A stretch of DNA of 64,000 nt from an uncultured SAR86 cluster bacterium (GCA_902601475.1 CACKNK010000001.1:123075-187074); one strand, 5' to 3'. Positions 31,608 through 42,600 are shown, counted from the stretch's first letter. Notes: a model not told the origin generated them from the letters alone. Program-made: numbers and translations.

Positions 31608-32942
31608 TTATCTGTCGAACTCTACTTGCATACCTATGGGTGATTGGCTTTTAAATATTCCGTTACTGTAAGCAATTTCACCGTTAAGAATCGTTTCACT
31701 TACCTCACCTTTAAATTCATAGCCCTCAAATGGAGACCATCCACAAAAATATAAAATATTATCTTTAGTAACCTTGTGTTTTTTTTCAAGATCAACAATC
31801 GCAATGTCAGCAAAATAACCTTCTCTTAAATAACCTCTGTCCTTAATTTGAAAGCGCCTAGCTGTGTTGTGACTTGTCTTGGTTACTATATCCTCGAGAG
31901 AAAAAATACCTTTATGATAAAAATCCAATAATACTTGCAAAGAATGCTGAACTAACGGCAACCCACATGGTGCTTCAAGGTAATGGCGGTTTTTTTCTTC
32001 TAGAGTATGTGGAGCATGATCGGTTGCAATAATGTCTAACCTATCATCCTTAAGGGCTTCAATAAGGCTTAACCTATCTTCTGATGTCTTAATACTTGGA
32101 TTACATTTTATAAAGTTTCCTTTTTCAGGGTAGGCTGACTCATCGAAAAAAAGGTGATGGACACATACTTCAGCTGTAATATTTTTTTCACTTAGATCTC
32201 CGCACTTAAAAAGCGATAGCTCATCTTGCGTAGTTAAATGAAGAATATGCAGACTTGATCCATGTTTTGTTGCAAGATTATGAGCTAGAGTCGATGACTT
32301 TAAACACGCCTCTCTGCTTCGAATTAGCGGATGAAATGTAGCATTTAAGTTATCTCCATATTTTTTAACAAACTTTTTCTCGTTTTCGTGAATTATTGGT
32401 GTATCTTCACAATGGGTTACGATGGTCACAGGAGATTCTTTAAAAATAGCATCTAAAGCATCATGGTTATCAACTAGCATTTCTCCAGTAGATGCGCCCA
32501 TAAAAACTTTTAGGCCGCATGCAAGTTTGTGATCAAGCTGTTTAATCTCATCAATATTTGTGTTGCTTGCACCGAAATAAAAAGAATAGTTTCCATGGGA
32601 TTTGGTCGCAGCAAGATCAAATTTTGCTTGAAGATTATCCCTGGTAGTTGTTGTAGGATTTACATTCGGCATCTCAAAAAAAGTTGTAACACCGCCAGCA
32701 ATCCCGGCTTTACTTTCTGATTGGATATTACCCTTATGCGTGAGACCTGGTTCTCTGAAATGAACTTGATCATCTATAATTCCAGGAAGCACAAACTTAT
32801 TAGATGCATCAATGATTTCAGATGCATCACCAGCAATATTAGAACTTATCTTTTCAATTCTTTTATTTTTAATGCCAATGTCAGACTCGAAGATTTTGCC
32901 TTCGTTGACGAGCTTCCCATTCTTAATAATTAGATCAAACAT
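31608..32942 (-). CDS. pyrC: Dihydroorotase, QVH-motif type
   Basis: A 444-residue class I-like dihydroorotase. PGIIDDQVHFREPGLTHKG near residue 53 replaces the usual D-x-H-x-H by D-D-Q-V-H, so the first zinc histidine is a glutamine. The rest is intact: the carbamylated-lysine region GLKVFMGASTG, HCEDTP, LHILHLTTQDELSLF, and IATDHAPH with the catalytic Asp. The same QVH form occurs in Bacteroidetes dihydroorotases such as that of Porphyromonas, so it is a stable subfamily rather than decay. It closes the pyrimidine ring from carbamoyl-aspartate. The start overlaps the lysC stop (TAATG). Confidence 0.9.
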   Translation of the reverse strand: MFDLIIKNGKLVNEGKIFESDIGIKNKRIEKISSNIAGDASEIIDASNKFVLPGIIDDQVHFREPGLTHKGNIQSESKAGIAGGVTTFFEMPNVNPTTTTRDNLQAKFDLAATKSHGNYSFYFGASNTNIDEIKQLDHKLACGLKVFMGASTGEMLVDNHDALDAIFKESPVTIVTHCEDTPIIHENEKKFVKKYGDNLNATFHPLIRSREACLKSSTLAHNLATKHGSSLHILHLTTQDELSLFKCGDLSEKNITAEVCVHHLFFDESAYPEKGNFIKCNPSIKTSEDRLSLIEALKDDRLDIIATDHAPHTLEEKNRHYLEAPCGLPLVQHSLQVLLDFYHKGIFSLEDIVTKTSHNTARRFQIKDRGYLREGYFADIAIVDLEKKHKVTKDNILYFCGWSPFEGYEFKGEVSETILNGEIAYSNGIFKSQSPIGMQVEFDR

Positions 32943-34156
32943 TATTTTTCAAGTTCAAATGCATCATGCAATACTTTAACAGCATCTTCTAGCTTATCTT
33001 GGCTAATTACTAAAGTAATTTTAATTTCAGAAGTACTTATCATTTGAATATTAATTCCGGCATCAGCAAGAGCATTAAACGCCTTACTAGCAATGCCTGC
33101 ATGAGATCTCATGCCAACACCCACTAGTGAAACTTTAACAATATTTTCATCGACAATAATCTCATCGTAAGTGATGCCTTGCATATTATTCTTGAGTGCG
33201 GCTTCAGCTGCTGAGCTATCTTCGGTTGCAACGGTAAATGTGAAATCAGTTTTTCCAGAAACACTAACATTTTGAACAATAACATCGACTTCAATATCTT
33301 CATCACTAATTGGGCTTAAAATACCTGAAGCTATTCCTGGGGTATCAACTACGCCATGAAGTGTAATTTTTGTCTGATCTTTTTGGTAAGCAATTCCAGT
33401 TATTACAGCATCTTCCATGCTTGATTCCTCCTTTAAGATGTGTGTGCCTGATCCACTTTTGAAGCTCGAAAGGACCCTCAATGGAACATTGTACTTGTTT
33501 GCAAATTCAACTGCCCTGATTTGGAGAACATTTGCTCCTTGACCAGAAAGCTCTAGCATTTCCTCCATGGTAATTGATTCTAGTTTCTTGGCATTATTAA
33601 CAAGGTTAGGATCAGTGGTGTAGATACCATCAACATCAGTATATATATCGCACCTAGATGCCTCAATTGCTGCAGATACAGCAACAGCAGTTGTGTCAGA
33701 GCCCCCTCTACCAAGGGTGGTTACATCTCCTGAATCAGTGACTCCTTGAAAACCAGTAATGACAGGAACAAAACCGCTCTGAATGGAATCAAGGATAATT
33801 TGATAGTTAATATCCAATATTTTTGCTTTCGAATACTGAGAAGTTGTTTTCATTGAGATTTGAGCTGCAGAAAATGATTTAGCTTTTATGCCCATTTCAT
33901 TTAGCTGCATGGCAAGCAAAGATGCACTTACTTTTTCACCGGTGGAAAGCAAAGCATCCAATTCTCTTTTTTCTGGATTCTTTGAAATACCTTTAGCTAG
34001 CATAACCAACCTATCAGTCTCTTTACCCATTGCTGAAACTACAACAACAGGAAATTCGTTTTTGAAAGCTGCTTTAATAATGTTTGCCACTGCCAATATG
34101 CGTTCCACCGAACCCACAGAGGTACCGCCAAACTTTTGAACAATGATATTTTTCAT
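32942..34156 (-). CDS. lysC: Aspartate kinase
   Basis: A 404-residue aspartokinase, first step of the Lys/Thr/Met pathway. It opens with MKNIIVQKFGGTSVGSVERI, and has the catalytic loop TLGRGGSDTTAVA and two C-terminal ACT domains for feedback control (for example TPGIASGILSPI and VGMRSHAGIASKAF). ATG 34156 is the natural start; a TTG seven codons earlier is unlikely. It follows alaS by 13 bases, the alaS-lysC order known from gammaproteobacteria. The csrA that often follows lysC there is absent; pyrC takes its place. Confidence 0.97.
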   Translation of the reverse strand: MKNIIVQKFGGTSVGSVERILAVANIIKAAFKNEFPVVVVSAMGKETDRLVMLAKGISKNPEKRELDALLSTGEKVSASLLAMQLNEMGIKAKSFSAAQISMKTTSQYSKAKILDINYQIILDSIQSGFVPVITGFQGVTDSGDVTTLGRGGSDTTAVAVSAAIEASRCDIYTDVDGIYTTDPNLVNNAKKLESITMEEMLELSGQGANVLQIRAVEFANKYNVPLRVLSSFKSGSGTHILKEESSMEDAVITGIAYQKDQTKITLHGVVDTPGIASGILSPISDEDIEVDVIVQNVSVSGKTDFTFTVATEDSSAAEAALKNNMQGITYDEIIVDENIVKVSLVGVGMRSHAGIASKAFNALADAGINIQMISTSEIKITLVISQDKLEDAVKVLHDAFELEK

Positions 34157-34169
34157 ATTAAGCTCTGGA

Positions 34170-36926
34170 TCAGGCAAGTGATTTTAGTACATCATCTATT
34201 GAATTTAGAATCTTTTTAAAGTTTTTTTCTTCAATAGCGCCTTGAGCAAATTCATTTCTGCCGCCACCCTTGCCACCATGCAACTCGGTCATTTTAGAAA
34301 TCAATGCGCTAGCAGGTATTTTATCTACTAAATCTTGAGAGACACCGGTAACAAGAAGATAATTTTTATCTGACTTGCCGAACATCAAACAGCATGTATC
34401 AGTTTTAGCATCCAAAGCCTTATCCATATTTGATCTTAGCTCCTGCATGTTAGAAGATTCGAATTCATAAACCTCAACTTGAATCCCATTAAACAAAAGC
34501 GATTTATATTCTGTAGGTTCAGATTTTGCATTGACTTTAGACTTGCTGACCTGCTTAAGTTCTTTATTTTCCTTTAATATGCTGTCAACTTTAGCAGCCA
34601 ATTGATCGGTTGGAACATTGAGTTTTTCTTTTAAACTATTTAAGTACCCCAATGAACTCTGAATTTCAGTAAGCTGAACTATATTTTTTTTATTGGGCTT
34701 AGGTTTTAAATTAGTCTGGGATTGTTTACCCTTCTTTAAATCTTTATTTTCTCTTAACAGTACATCAATTCTTGAAGAGAGCTGGTCTTCTGAAACTTTT
34801 AGTTTTTCTTTCAGCTCGTTTAAATTTTCTAGTGAATGCTTAATTAAATCTGATGCAGGTTTACCTACCAAAGCCTCAATTCTTCTGACACCTGAGGATA
34901 CACTTGATTCACTGGTAATGATTAGGGTTTCTATTTCTCCAAGTTTTTGAACATGAGTTCCACCACATAGCTCAACAGAAAAATTATCTGCCATTGAAAG
35001 AACTCTGACCTGATTTTCATACTTTTCATCAAACATCGCCTCGGCACCAAGTGCAATAGCATCATCCAGATTCATCATTTCGGTTTGAGTATTGGCATTC
35101 GTTGCTATTTTTTCATTAACAATGTTTTCAATTTGTATCAGCTCTTCGTAAGTCACTGCTTTTTTATGACTAAAATCAAATCTTAGTTTTGATGGACCAA
35201 CAAGTGAGCCCTTTTGCTGAACATGATTTCCAAGAACTTGTTTCAGAGCCGCATGCAATAAATGTGTCGCCGAATGATGTGCGGCCGATAGATTTCTGTG
35301 GAGAGTTTCTACTTGTGAAGAAACTTTTTCATTTAAAGAAACCTTTCCATCCGTCACTTCCACCTCATGCACAAAAACTTTTCCAAGCTTAGTACAGTCG
35401 GTAACTTTAGCATTGAAATTATCATTCAAAATAAAGCCCTGATCCCCAATTTGTCCACCAGATTCTGCATAAAAAGGCGTTTTATCTAAGACGATGAGAG
35501 CATTTTCCTCCTTTGAAACCGTTTTTTGAGTTTCGCCTTCAACCCAAAGTCCAAGAACCTCACATGCTTCAGAAGACAAAGATTCATAACCCAAAAATGT
35601 AGTTTCTGGAAGTCCATCAACCGAAATTTTATTTTGTTTGAACTTATTTGCCGCCTTTGAAGATGATTTTTGTTTATCCATTTCTTGGTTGAAAATCTTT
35701 TCATCTACAGAAAAATTGTTTTCCCTAGCAACATCTCGAGTTAAATCAAAGGGAAACCCAAAAGTATCATGCAGTTTAAAAGCTACTTTTCCTGAAACAA
35801 TATTGTTTTTTGATTTTTTAATTTCTGCATTTAATATTTCCATTCCATTGGCTAGAGTTCTATAGAATTGGTCTTCCTCTTCGAAAATAATTGTTTTTAT
35901 ATCAGAACTTTTTTCTTTCAGAGTTGGGTATGCTGGCCCCATTTCCTTAACCAATACCTCTAGAAGCTCACTCAAAAAAGGTTTGCTATGACCTAACTTA
36001 TAGCCATGTCGAACTGCCCTTCTCAGAATTCTTCTTAGAACATATCCCCTACCCTCATTGCTTGGTAAAACACCATCCAAAATTAAGAAAGCCACCGACC
36101 TTATATGATCAGCAATGACCTTATGTGACTCGGAACCACTTGAGCCAATCAGTTTCTCTGAGGACGAAATTATGTTCTTAAAAAAATCTATCTCATAATT
36201 TGAATTAACGCCTTGCATTACCGCTGCAATTCTTTCTAAACCCATGCCTGTATCTACTGAGGGTTTTGGTAATTTATGCATCTTTCCATCTTTATCTTTG
36301 TTAAATTGCATAAAAACCAGATTCCAAATTTCAACAAATCTATCGCCCTCATCTCCATCTGAGCCTGGAGGCGTTCCATCATATTTTTCTCCATGATCGT
36401 AATAGATCTCAGAGCATGGTCCACACGGGCCCGTATCTCCCATTGACCAGAAATTATCTTCTTCTCCTAAAAATACTAGTCTTTCCTTGCTTATGCCTAT
36501 TTTCTCTAGCCAAATTTGTGCCGCCTCTTCATCATCCTGATATACAGATATCCAAAGCTTATCTTTTTCAAGATTAAGATGATTTGTTAAGAAGTCCCAT
36601 GCCATTTCAATAGCTTCAGTCTTGAAATAGTCTCCAAAACTAAAATTACCCAGCATTTCAAAAAACGTATGATGCCTGAGTGTATAGCCAACATTTTCAA
36701 GATCATTATGTTTTCCGCCTGCTCTGATACATCTTTGTGAAGAGGTTGCTCTAAGTGATTTTGGCTGCTCTTGACCTAAAAAAATATCTTTAAACTGAAC
36801 CATGCCCGCATTTGTAAATAATAAAGTCTCGTCATTGCCTGGAACCAAAGAAGATGACTCAACGATCATGTGATCATTGGCTTTAAAATATTCAAGAAAT
36901 GCCTTTCTAATTTCAGCTGTTTTCAA
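34170..36926 (-). CDS. alaS: Alanyl-tRNA synthetase with a duplicated linker segment
   Basis: A 918-residue class II synthetase. In order: the catalytic core (KTAEIRKAFLEYF at the start, RCIRAGGKHNDLENVG, GGSG-side GRGYVLRRILRRAVRHG), the editing domain with zinc motif HHSATHLLHAAL and CGGTHV, a linker, and the C-terminal DHHA1 domain (GGKGGGRNEFAQGA). I place the start at TTG 36926, with GAGG ten bases upstream; a TTG 18 bases earlier lacks a Shine-Dalgarno. The linker at about residues 690-810 holds two tandem copies of a 60-residue helical unit, making it longer than the usual 875. Confidence 0.96.
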   Translation of the reverse strand: MKTAEIRKAFLEYFKANDHMIVESSSLVPGNDETLLFTNAGMVQFKDIFLGQEQPKSLRATSSQRCIRAGGKHNDLENVGYTLRHHTFFEMLGNFSFGDYFKTEAIEMAWDFLTNHLNLEKDKLWISVYQDDEEAAQIWLEKIGISKERLVFLGEEDNFWSMGDTGPCGPCSEIYYDHGEKYDGTPPGSDGDEGDRFVEIWNLVFMQFNKDKDGKMHKLPKPSVDTGMGLERIAAVMQGVNSNYEIDFFKNIISSSEKLIGSSGSESHKVIADHIRSVAFLILDGVLPSNEGRGYVLRRILRRAVRHGYKLGHSKPFLSELLEVLVKEMGPAYPTLKEKSSDIKTIIFEEEDQFYRTLANGMEILNAEIKKSKNNIVSGKVAFKLHDTFGFPFDLTRDVARENNFSVDEKIFNQEMDKQKSSSKAANKFKQNKISVDGLPETTFLGYESLSSEACEVLGLWVEGETQKTVSKEENALIVLDKTPFYAESGGQIGDQGFILNDNFNAKVTDCTKLGKVFVHEVEVTDGKVSLNEKVSSQVETLHRNLSAAHHSATHLLHAALKQVLGNHVQQKGSLVGPSKLRFDFSHKKAVTYEELIQIENIVNEKIATNANTQTEMMNLDDAIALGAEAMFDEKYENQVRVLSMADNFSVELCGGTHVQKLGEIETLIITSESSVSSGVRRIEALVGKPASDLIKHSLENLNELKEKLKVSEDQLSSRIDVLLRENKDLKKGKQSQTNLKPKPNKKNIVQLTEIQSSLGYLNSLKEKLNVPTDQLAAKVDSILKENKELKQVSKSKVNAKSEPTEYKSLLFNGIQVEVYEFESSNMQELRSNMDKALDAKTDTCCLMFGKSDKNYLLVTGVSQDLVDKIPASALISKMTELHGGKGGGRNEFAQGAIEEKNFKKILNSIDDVLKSLA
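34501..34860 (-). repeat. In-frame 180-bp tandem duplication inside alaS
   Basis: Two copies at an exact offset of 180 bases (approximately 34501-34680 and 34681-34860). The best match is 34561-34650 against 34741-34830. The encoded copies read LKEKLNVPTDQLAAKVDSILKE and LKEKLKVSEDQLSSRIDVLLRE, each followed by a K/Q/S-rich tail. Copies have diverged, so the duplication is not recent. Confidence 0.85.
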
Positions 36927-36927
36927 G

Positions 36928-37638
36928 TTAAAAGACCTCTTCAAAAAATAATTTCATCGAATTCCATGACCTCTGATTTGCTGTCTCATTGAATTGAGTG
37001 CCAAAAGAAGGGTCATTGGCTTCAGGGTTTGTAAAAGCATGCATTGCATTACCATATGAAATAAACTCCCAATTTGCATCAGACTCATCCATCTCATCAT
37101 AAAAATCCTGCACGATATCTCTTGGCACCATTGGATCTTTATCACCATGTAAGACTAATATTTTTGAATGTATTTTATTTATAGATTCTTCAGAGCGATT
37201 AAGAAGACCATGAAAACTTACTACACCTGAGACATCCAATCCTGATCTAGCAATTTCTAGTACAGCCATTCCCCCAAAACAATAACCAATTAACCCTATT
37301 TTGCCTCCATCAATTGATGGATGTGATTTAATCGCGCTAATCGCACTTGCAACTCTAGTCCTAAATTTTTTTCTATTATCTACAAATGGCTTTATCAGAG
37401 CTTGATTCTCTTCAATGTTTTTACCATTGACGCCATTACCAAAGATATCTATTGCCAATCCAGCATAACCAAGCTTAGCAAGCTCTTTAGCCTTATTAAT
37501 TTCAAAGTCACTTATGCCTTTCCAAGTATGAGCTACTAAAACTGCAGGGCATCTAGATGAGCTTTCAGGTAAAAATAAAACACCTTTACAATTAGTGTTT
37601 TCATCAACATAGTCAAAATTTATTTCTTCAATGGGCAT
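36928..37638 (-). CDS. Dienelactone hydrolase family protein
   Basis: A 236-residue alpha/beta hydrolase of the dienelactone hydrolase family. The nucleophile is the Cys in GYCFGGMAVLEI (near residue 119), the acid Asp in LHGDKDPMVP and the base His in MHAFTNPEAND. True dienelactone hydrolases act on chlorocatechol products; many members are general carboxylesterases, so the substrate is open. It overlaps or abuts its neighbours on both sides (gamma carbonic anhydrase-like and alaS) in a leftward run. Confidence 0.9.
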   Translation of the reverse strand: MPIEEINFDYVDENTNCKGVLFLPESSSRCPAVLVAHTWKGISDFEINKAKELAKLGYAGLAIDIFGNGVNGKNIEENQALIKPFVDNRKKFRTRVASAISAIKSHPSIDGGKIGLIGYCFGGMAVLEIARSGLDVSGVVSFHGLLNRSEESINKIHSKILVLHGDKDPMVPRDIVQDFYDEMDESDANWEFISYGNAMHAFTNPEANDPSFGTQFNETANQRSWNSMKLFFEEVF

Positions 37639-38153
37639 TAAATTCCTTGTGCCTTATATCTCTTGTAATTTTCAACATAAAAACCTGCATTAAGTTGAGG
37701 AATTTTTTGTTCCTCGGCATCCAACTCTTTTTTAATTTTTCCAGGTATACCCATAACCAGAGATCCATCAGGAATTACTGAACCCTCAGTGATGAGAGCT
37801 TTTGCACCAATAATGCAGTTCTTGCCAATTTTTGCATTATTTAAAATTACTGCTCCTATTCCGATGAGGCTTCCATCACCAATCTGACAACCATGCAGCA
37901 TGGCCATGTGACCAACCGTAACATTGCTACCGATGGTGCAAGGACATCCTGGATCTGTGTGTATAACAGAATTATCCTGAATATTGCTGCCTGCTCCGAT
38001 AGTTATTGGCTCATTATCACCTCTTATAGTGCACTGAAACCAAATACTCGAATCCTTTTCCATTATTACATTGCCAATTACTGTTGCATTTGGAGCCACC
38101 CAAAAATCATCCCCGTCAGTAGAAAGTTTTTTTCCGTCTAGTTCTATAATCAT
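37638..38153 (-). CDS. Gamma carbonic anhydrase-like hexapeptide protein (YrdA/PaaY type)
   Basis: A 171-residue left-handed beta-helix protein. Hexapeptide repeats run through the first 120 residues ([36 protein letters not shown]), and the zinc histidines appear in NSVIHTD and [15 protein letters not shown]. The GDG-I-G-A pattern and [12 protein letters not shown] tail match YrdA. It begins inside the Nudix stop (ATGA). Confidence 0.9.
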   Translation of the reverse strand: MIIELDGKKLSTDGDDFWVAPNATVIGNVIMEKDSSIWFQCTIRGDNEPITIGAGSNIQDNSVIHTDPGCPCTIGSNVTVGHMAMLHGCQIGDGSLIGIGAVILNNAKIGKNCIIGAKALITEGSVIPDGSLVMGIPGKIKKELDAEEQKIPQLNAGFYVENYKRYKAQGI

Positions 38154-38737
38154 GCTGAATCAGCCTCATCAATTGTTATGTTTGCATCAAAACATAAGTT
38201 TAAAAAATTTACAGTTATCATTGCAGTGAGTCCCCAAATCTTTTGATGATTAAACTCCCAAGTTGGAACCATCCAGGTGGAGCCATGTCTATCAATCCTC
38301 TCCTTTTTTATATTTTTAAGATCTAGCAGATAATTAAGTGGGACTGTGAAAATATCTGCAATTTCACTATTTGCTCTAAATTTCTGCTCTGCATTAATTT
38401 CATAAACCATCGGATTTACCTCAATCTTATGTCTAGATATAAGGTAATTCATTTGACCGAGTAATGAAGCATCCTTGCTATTTAGATTTATTTCTTCATT
38501 TGCTTCTCTTAAGGCTGTATGAGAAAGATCTTTATCATTTGGTTCTACTTTGCCTCCAGGAAAACTAACCTCACCTGAATGAGTAGACATGGATTTTGAC
38601 CTTTGCGTGTAGATAATCTCAGGATTATCTCTAAGATGATTATAGTTAAGCAAACCAATTAGAACTGCTGCCTGCGGTTGTCCGGATGGTCTTTCACGTA
38701 TTTCAGAATCTAGTTTATACTTGATGTCCTTTATCAT
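38150..38737 (-). CDS. CoA pyrophosphatase-like Nudix hydrolase (NudL)
   Basis: A 195-residue Nudix protein. The NudL signature [20 protein letters not shown] precedes the Nudix box [25 protein letters not shown] with the catalytic REANEE. The family cleaves CoA and its derivatives to acyl-phosphopantetheine and ADP. It is the first gene of the leftward run that leads to alaS and lysC. Confidence 0.9.
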   Translation of the reverse strand: MIKDIKYKLDSEIRERPSGQPQAAVLIGLLNYNHLRDNPEIIYTQRSKSMSTHSGEVSFPGGKVEPNDKDLSHTALREANEEINLNSKDASLLGQMNYLISRHKIEVNPMVYEINAEQKFRANSEIADIFTVPLNYLLDLKNIKKERIDRHGSTWMVPTWEFNHQKIWGLTAMITVNFLNLCFDANITIDEADSA

Positions 38738-38787
38738 TTGATAATTTTAACTATTTATACAAATAAATTCTTTAGTTAGGAGAAGAA

Positions 38788-39324
38788 TTGAAATACTGTT
38801 CAAAATGCGGAAGCGAAAACATTCAATTTAAGATTCCTGCTGGTGATAATTTAAAAAGATATTGCTGCGATGACTGCGGAGCAATTTATTACACCAATCC
38901 AAATGTTGTTGTAGGGGCTTTATGCAAATATGAAGACAAAGTTTTGCTTTGCAAAAGAAATATTCAGCCAAGGCTAGGATTATGGACATTGCCGGCAGGT
39001 TTCTTTGAGAACGGCGAGACCCTTCAGCAAGGAGCTATTAGGGAGACTAAAGAAGAAACTCAAGCGGATATAAATATTATTCAACCGTATACTCTATTTA
39101 GTCTGACACATATTAGTCAGTTACATTATTTCTATATTGCTGAATTAACTAAACCTAAATTTGGCCCCACTCCTGAAAGCTCAGAGGTGGCATTATTTAC
39201 TGAAGAAGAAATACCTTGGGATGAGATAGCTTTCCCAACGGTTTATAAAACTCTCAAATATTTCTTTGAAGACTCCAAAACTAATACTTTTGAATACAAA
39301 GAAGAAGAAATTAAACTTGGTTAA
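38788..39324 (+). CDS. Nudix hydrolase with an N-terminal zinc ribbon
   Basis: A 178-residue protein. Residues 1-30 form a zinc ribbon (CSKCGSENI and CCDDCGAIYY, two Cys pairs). The Nudix box is GFFENGETLQQGAIRETKEETQADI. This architecture is found in NUDT/NudC-related ADP-ribose or NADH pyrophosphatases; the enzyme is shorter than NudC. The start is TTG at 38788 with AGGAG six bases before it; no ATG is available. Its end overlaps the convergent NIF3-like gene by four bases. Confidence 0.87.
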   Translation: MKYCSKCGSENIQFKIPAGDNLKRYCCDDCGAIYYTNPNVVVGALCKYEDKVLLCKRNIQPRLGLWTLPAGFFENGETLQQGAIRETKEETQADINIIQPYTLFSLTHISQLHYFYIAELTKPKFGPTPESSEVALFTEEEIPWDEIAFPTVYKTLKYFFEDSKTNTFEYKEEEIKLG

Positions 39325-39629
39325 TTTTCAATTGCAATAAATTCAAATGCAGGTGTCTCGTATGGATGAGATTCTATTAGAGCATTTGCAGCTCTGTCTT
39401 TAAGATTTTTTGGACACAACATTTCTACCCTATACTCATCAACAAAAGTTAAAACATTTTCACTACCGATATATGGTTTTGAATCTTCTCTTGGTAAAAA
39501 TTGTCCTTTGCCCTTTACCTCCCATGCGCAATTTTCATAATTACCTTGAACTCCGCACCCAATCTTAAACAAAGATTTTTTTGTTTTATCAAGGTGTGAC
39601 TCCGGAACAAAAAAAATTAATTTATACAT
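39321..39629 (-). CDS. NIF3/CutA-like small protein (YqfO insert domain type)
   Basis: A 102-residue protein starting MYKLIFFVPESHLDKTK. The segments GNYENCAWEVKGKGQFLP and SHPYETPAFEFI are typical of the stand-alone form of the domain inserted in NIF3/YqfO proteins, which resembles PII and CutA. Function not established. The ATG at 39629 lies inside the end of purL (8-base overlap); longer in-frame starts would run further into purL. Confidence 0.85.
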   Translation of the reverse strand: MYKLIFFVPESHLDKTKKSLFKIGCGVQGNYENCAWEVKGKGQFLPREDSKPYIGSENVLTFVDEYRVEMLCPKNLKDRAANALIESHPYETPAFEFIAIEN

Positions 39630-42600
39630 CTTGAGTAAATTTATACGCATTGATGAACATTTGCATCCATGGCGAGTAATTGTCATTACTTTTAGGATGC
39701 CAAGATAGCTGGGCCATTCGAAAAACCCTTTCAGGGTGAGGCATCATAATGGTTACTCTGCCATCTGCTGCAGTAAATCCAGTGGCTCCATCAATAGAGC
39801 CGTTTGGATTAATCGGATAATCATTAGAGCAATTGCCACTAGAATCACTAAAATTAATTGCTACTTGTTTGGATGCATACAATTGATTAATGCAGTCTTC
39901 TTCGAACACAGCTCTTCCTTCGCCATGCGCAACAGCAACTGGCATCATCCAATCTCTCATATCTCTAAGCAATATTGAATCAGAGTCGCCCACTTTTACT
40001 TGGCTTAATCTTGCTTCAAATTGTTCTGATTCGTTATGAACAAATCTTGGCCAATGATTTGCTCCTGGTATCAAGTTTTTTAGATGTGAAAGCATTTGGC
40101 ATCCATTACATACGCCTAAAACAAACTTTGATTGATCTTCAAAAAAAGACGAAAACATTTCCTGAAGTTTTTCACTGAATTTAATATTCGATGCCCAGCC
40201 TCCTCCGGCTCCCAGAACATCGCCATATGAAAAACCACCGCAGGCTGCAAACCCATGAAAAGAATCCAAGCTCATTGAGCCATCTATAAGGTCCTGCATA
40301 TGTAAGTCAATTGCGTCAAAGCCAGCCAAGGTGAAAGCAGCTGCCATCTCAATATGACCATTCACTCCTTGCTCTCTTAGAATAGCAACTTTTGGTCTTA
40401 TGCCTTTTTTTATTTCTGGCAGGTCTAGAGCATATTTGAAATCAGATTTATAAATAAGACTTAAATCTTCAAACCTTTCAATAGTACTAGCTTCACTCTC
40501 AACACAAACTGGATTATCTCTTTCCATTCTTATTTTAGTAGAGGTTTCCTGCCAAGCTTTTTCAAGTTCAACACACGAGGAGCTAAAAATATTTTTCATT
40601 TGCCTATCGAAAATCTGAAGTTCATAAGCCATGGAAGTAACTCCACGTTTTTCAATTGAGCAGCCGATTTCTGTAAGTTTATTACTTAATTCATCAACCT
40701 CTCCTTTGTACTGAATAATTAAGCCAAGCTCTTCATTGAATAATTCACTATGAATTTGTTCATCTGATGTAGAAAGAAAAATATCTAAACCAACTTTATT
40801 AGTAAAAGATAGCTCACATAAAGCTGCAAGCATTCCTCCATCCGAAATATCATGTAGAGCTGTTATTTTTTGATTTAATATTTCATTTTGGATCAAATTA
40901 AATAGCTCTCTAATTTGTTTAGCATTTTCTAAATCTGGGGTCTCTAGACTCAGCTGATCTTCAATTATTGCAAGGATTGAGCCGCCCATTCTTTGTTTAT
41001 CTGTAAGTTTGATGTGATATAAATCATTAGAACAAGACTCTAATTCTGTAGTGATTGCCAGCCTTGTATCAATCACTGGAGCCATTGCTGATATTACTCC
41101 AGTTAAAGGAGACTTAACTTCAAAATTCTGTCCCTCTTCAACCCATTTTGATCTCATTGATAAAGAGTCTTTTCCAACAGGGATTGAGATATCCAGCTCA
41201 CAACAAATTTTTGATAAAGCCTCTACACCCTCCCTCAATGCCAAGTCATCTTTATTACTCCCACAAGCAGCCATCCAATTAGCCGATAATACAACGCGAT
41301 CTAATGATTTTATTGGCGCACTCATTAGATTAAAAATTGACTCAGCTAGAGCCATACGCATTGAAGCGCTTGAATTCGAAATTGCAATTGATGGCTTTTC
41401 TCCCATTGAGATTGCTTCGCCATGATATTCAGTGAAGGAGTTGTTCACCATAGAGTAATTTGAAGTCGGGACCTGATATTTTCCTACCATCTGATCTCGT
41501 GCTATCAAACCACCTACTGTTCTATCTCCAATAGTGATTAAAAACTGTTTGGACCCAACTGTAGGATGCCTTAGAACTTTAAGAATATTTTTTTCTAAAC
41601 TATCTTTTGCTTCGAAATCATGAAAGTTTTTTGAGTTTTCGGAGGAAACATTAATCTTAGTTTTAGGCAGATCACCAAAAAGCATATCCAAAGGAACATT
41701 CACTGGCATAAAGCTGCTATCAGGGCTTGTTACACGAACAAACTGATCCTCAATAGTCTTTCCAACAATTGCATAGGGGCATCTTTCACGACTACATATA
41801 TCTTCAAATATTTTTTGATCATCAGGATGAATAGCCAAAACATATCTTTCTTGAGATTCATTGCACCATATTTCCATTGGGGTCATATTTTTATCTGCAA
41901 CAGGAACCTTTCCTAGATCTATATCAACGCCCCATCCAGTATCTTTTGCTAACTCAGGAATTGCATTAGAGAGACCGCCTGCACCAACATCATGAATAAA
42001 TTTAATAATATTTTCTTTCTTTGAAATACATGTATTAATGACTTCTTGACACCTTCTCTCCATTTCAGCATTGCCTCTTTGAACAGAAGCAAAATCCAAT
42101 TCCTCTTCACTTTCTCCTGAAGAAACTGATGAAGCGGCTCCGCCACCAAGACCAATAAGCATGGATGGGCCACCTAATACAATTACCAAGTGATTATGAT
42201 CTATACCTCCCTTTAAGCTGTAAGCATCTTTAATCTGCCCGATACCTCCTGCAAGCATAATTGGTTTGTGGTATCCGTATGCACTTTTCTCTATATTGGT
42301 TTTTGTTTGTAAAACCCTGAAATAACCTAAAGTACAAGGTCTGCCAAATTCATTGTTAAATGCTGCCGCACCAATCGGCCCTTCTATCATTATTTGTTTT
42401 GGAGATGCAATCCTATCAGGAAAAGGAGCTTTCTGTTTAGGCATGTTATCGTCATCTAGATTAAGGTTTGATACATTAAATCCGACTAGGCCAGTTTTTG
42501 GTTTGGCTCCAGAGCCAGTAGCACCCTCATCTCTAATTTCACCACCAGAACCTGTAGCAGCACCTGGAAAGGGAGAAATTGCCGTTGGATGATTATGCGT

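Noticed and set aside
39736-42592. Several open frames opposite purL, acnB, alaS and the acyl-CoA dehydrogenases
   Set aside because: They lie wholly within strongly conserved genes on the other strand, lack family similarity and ribosome binding sites, and are read as shadows.
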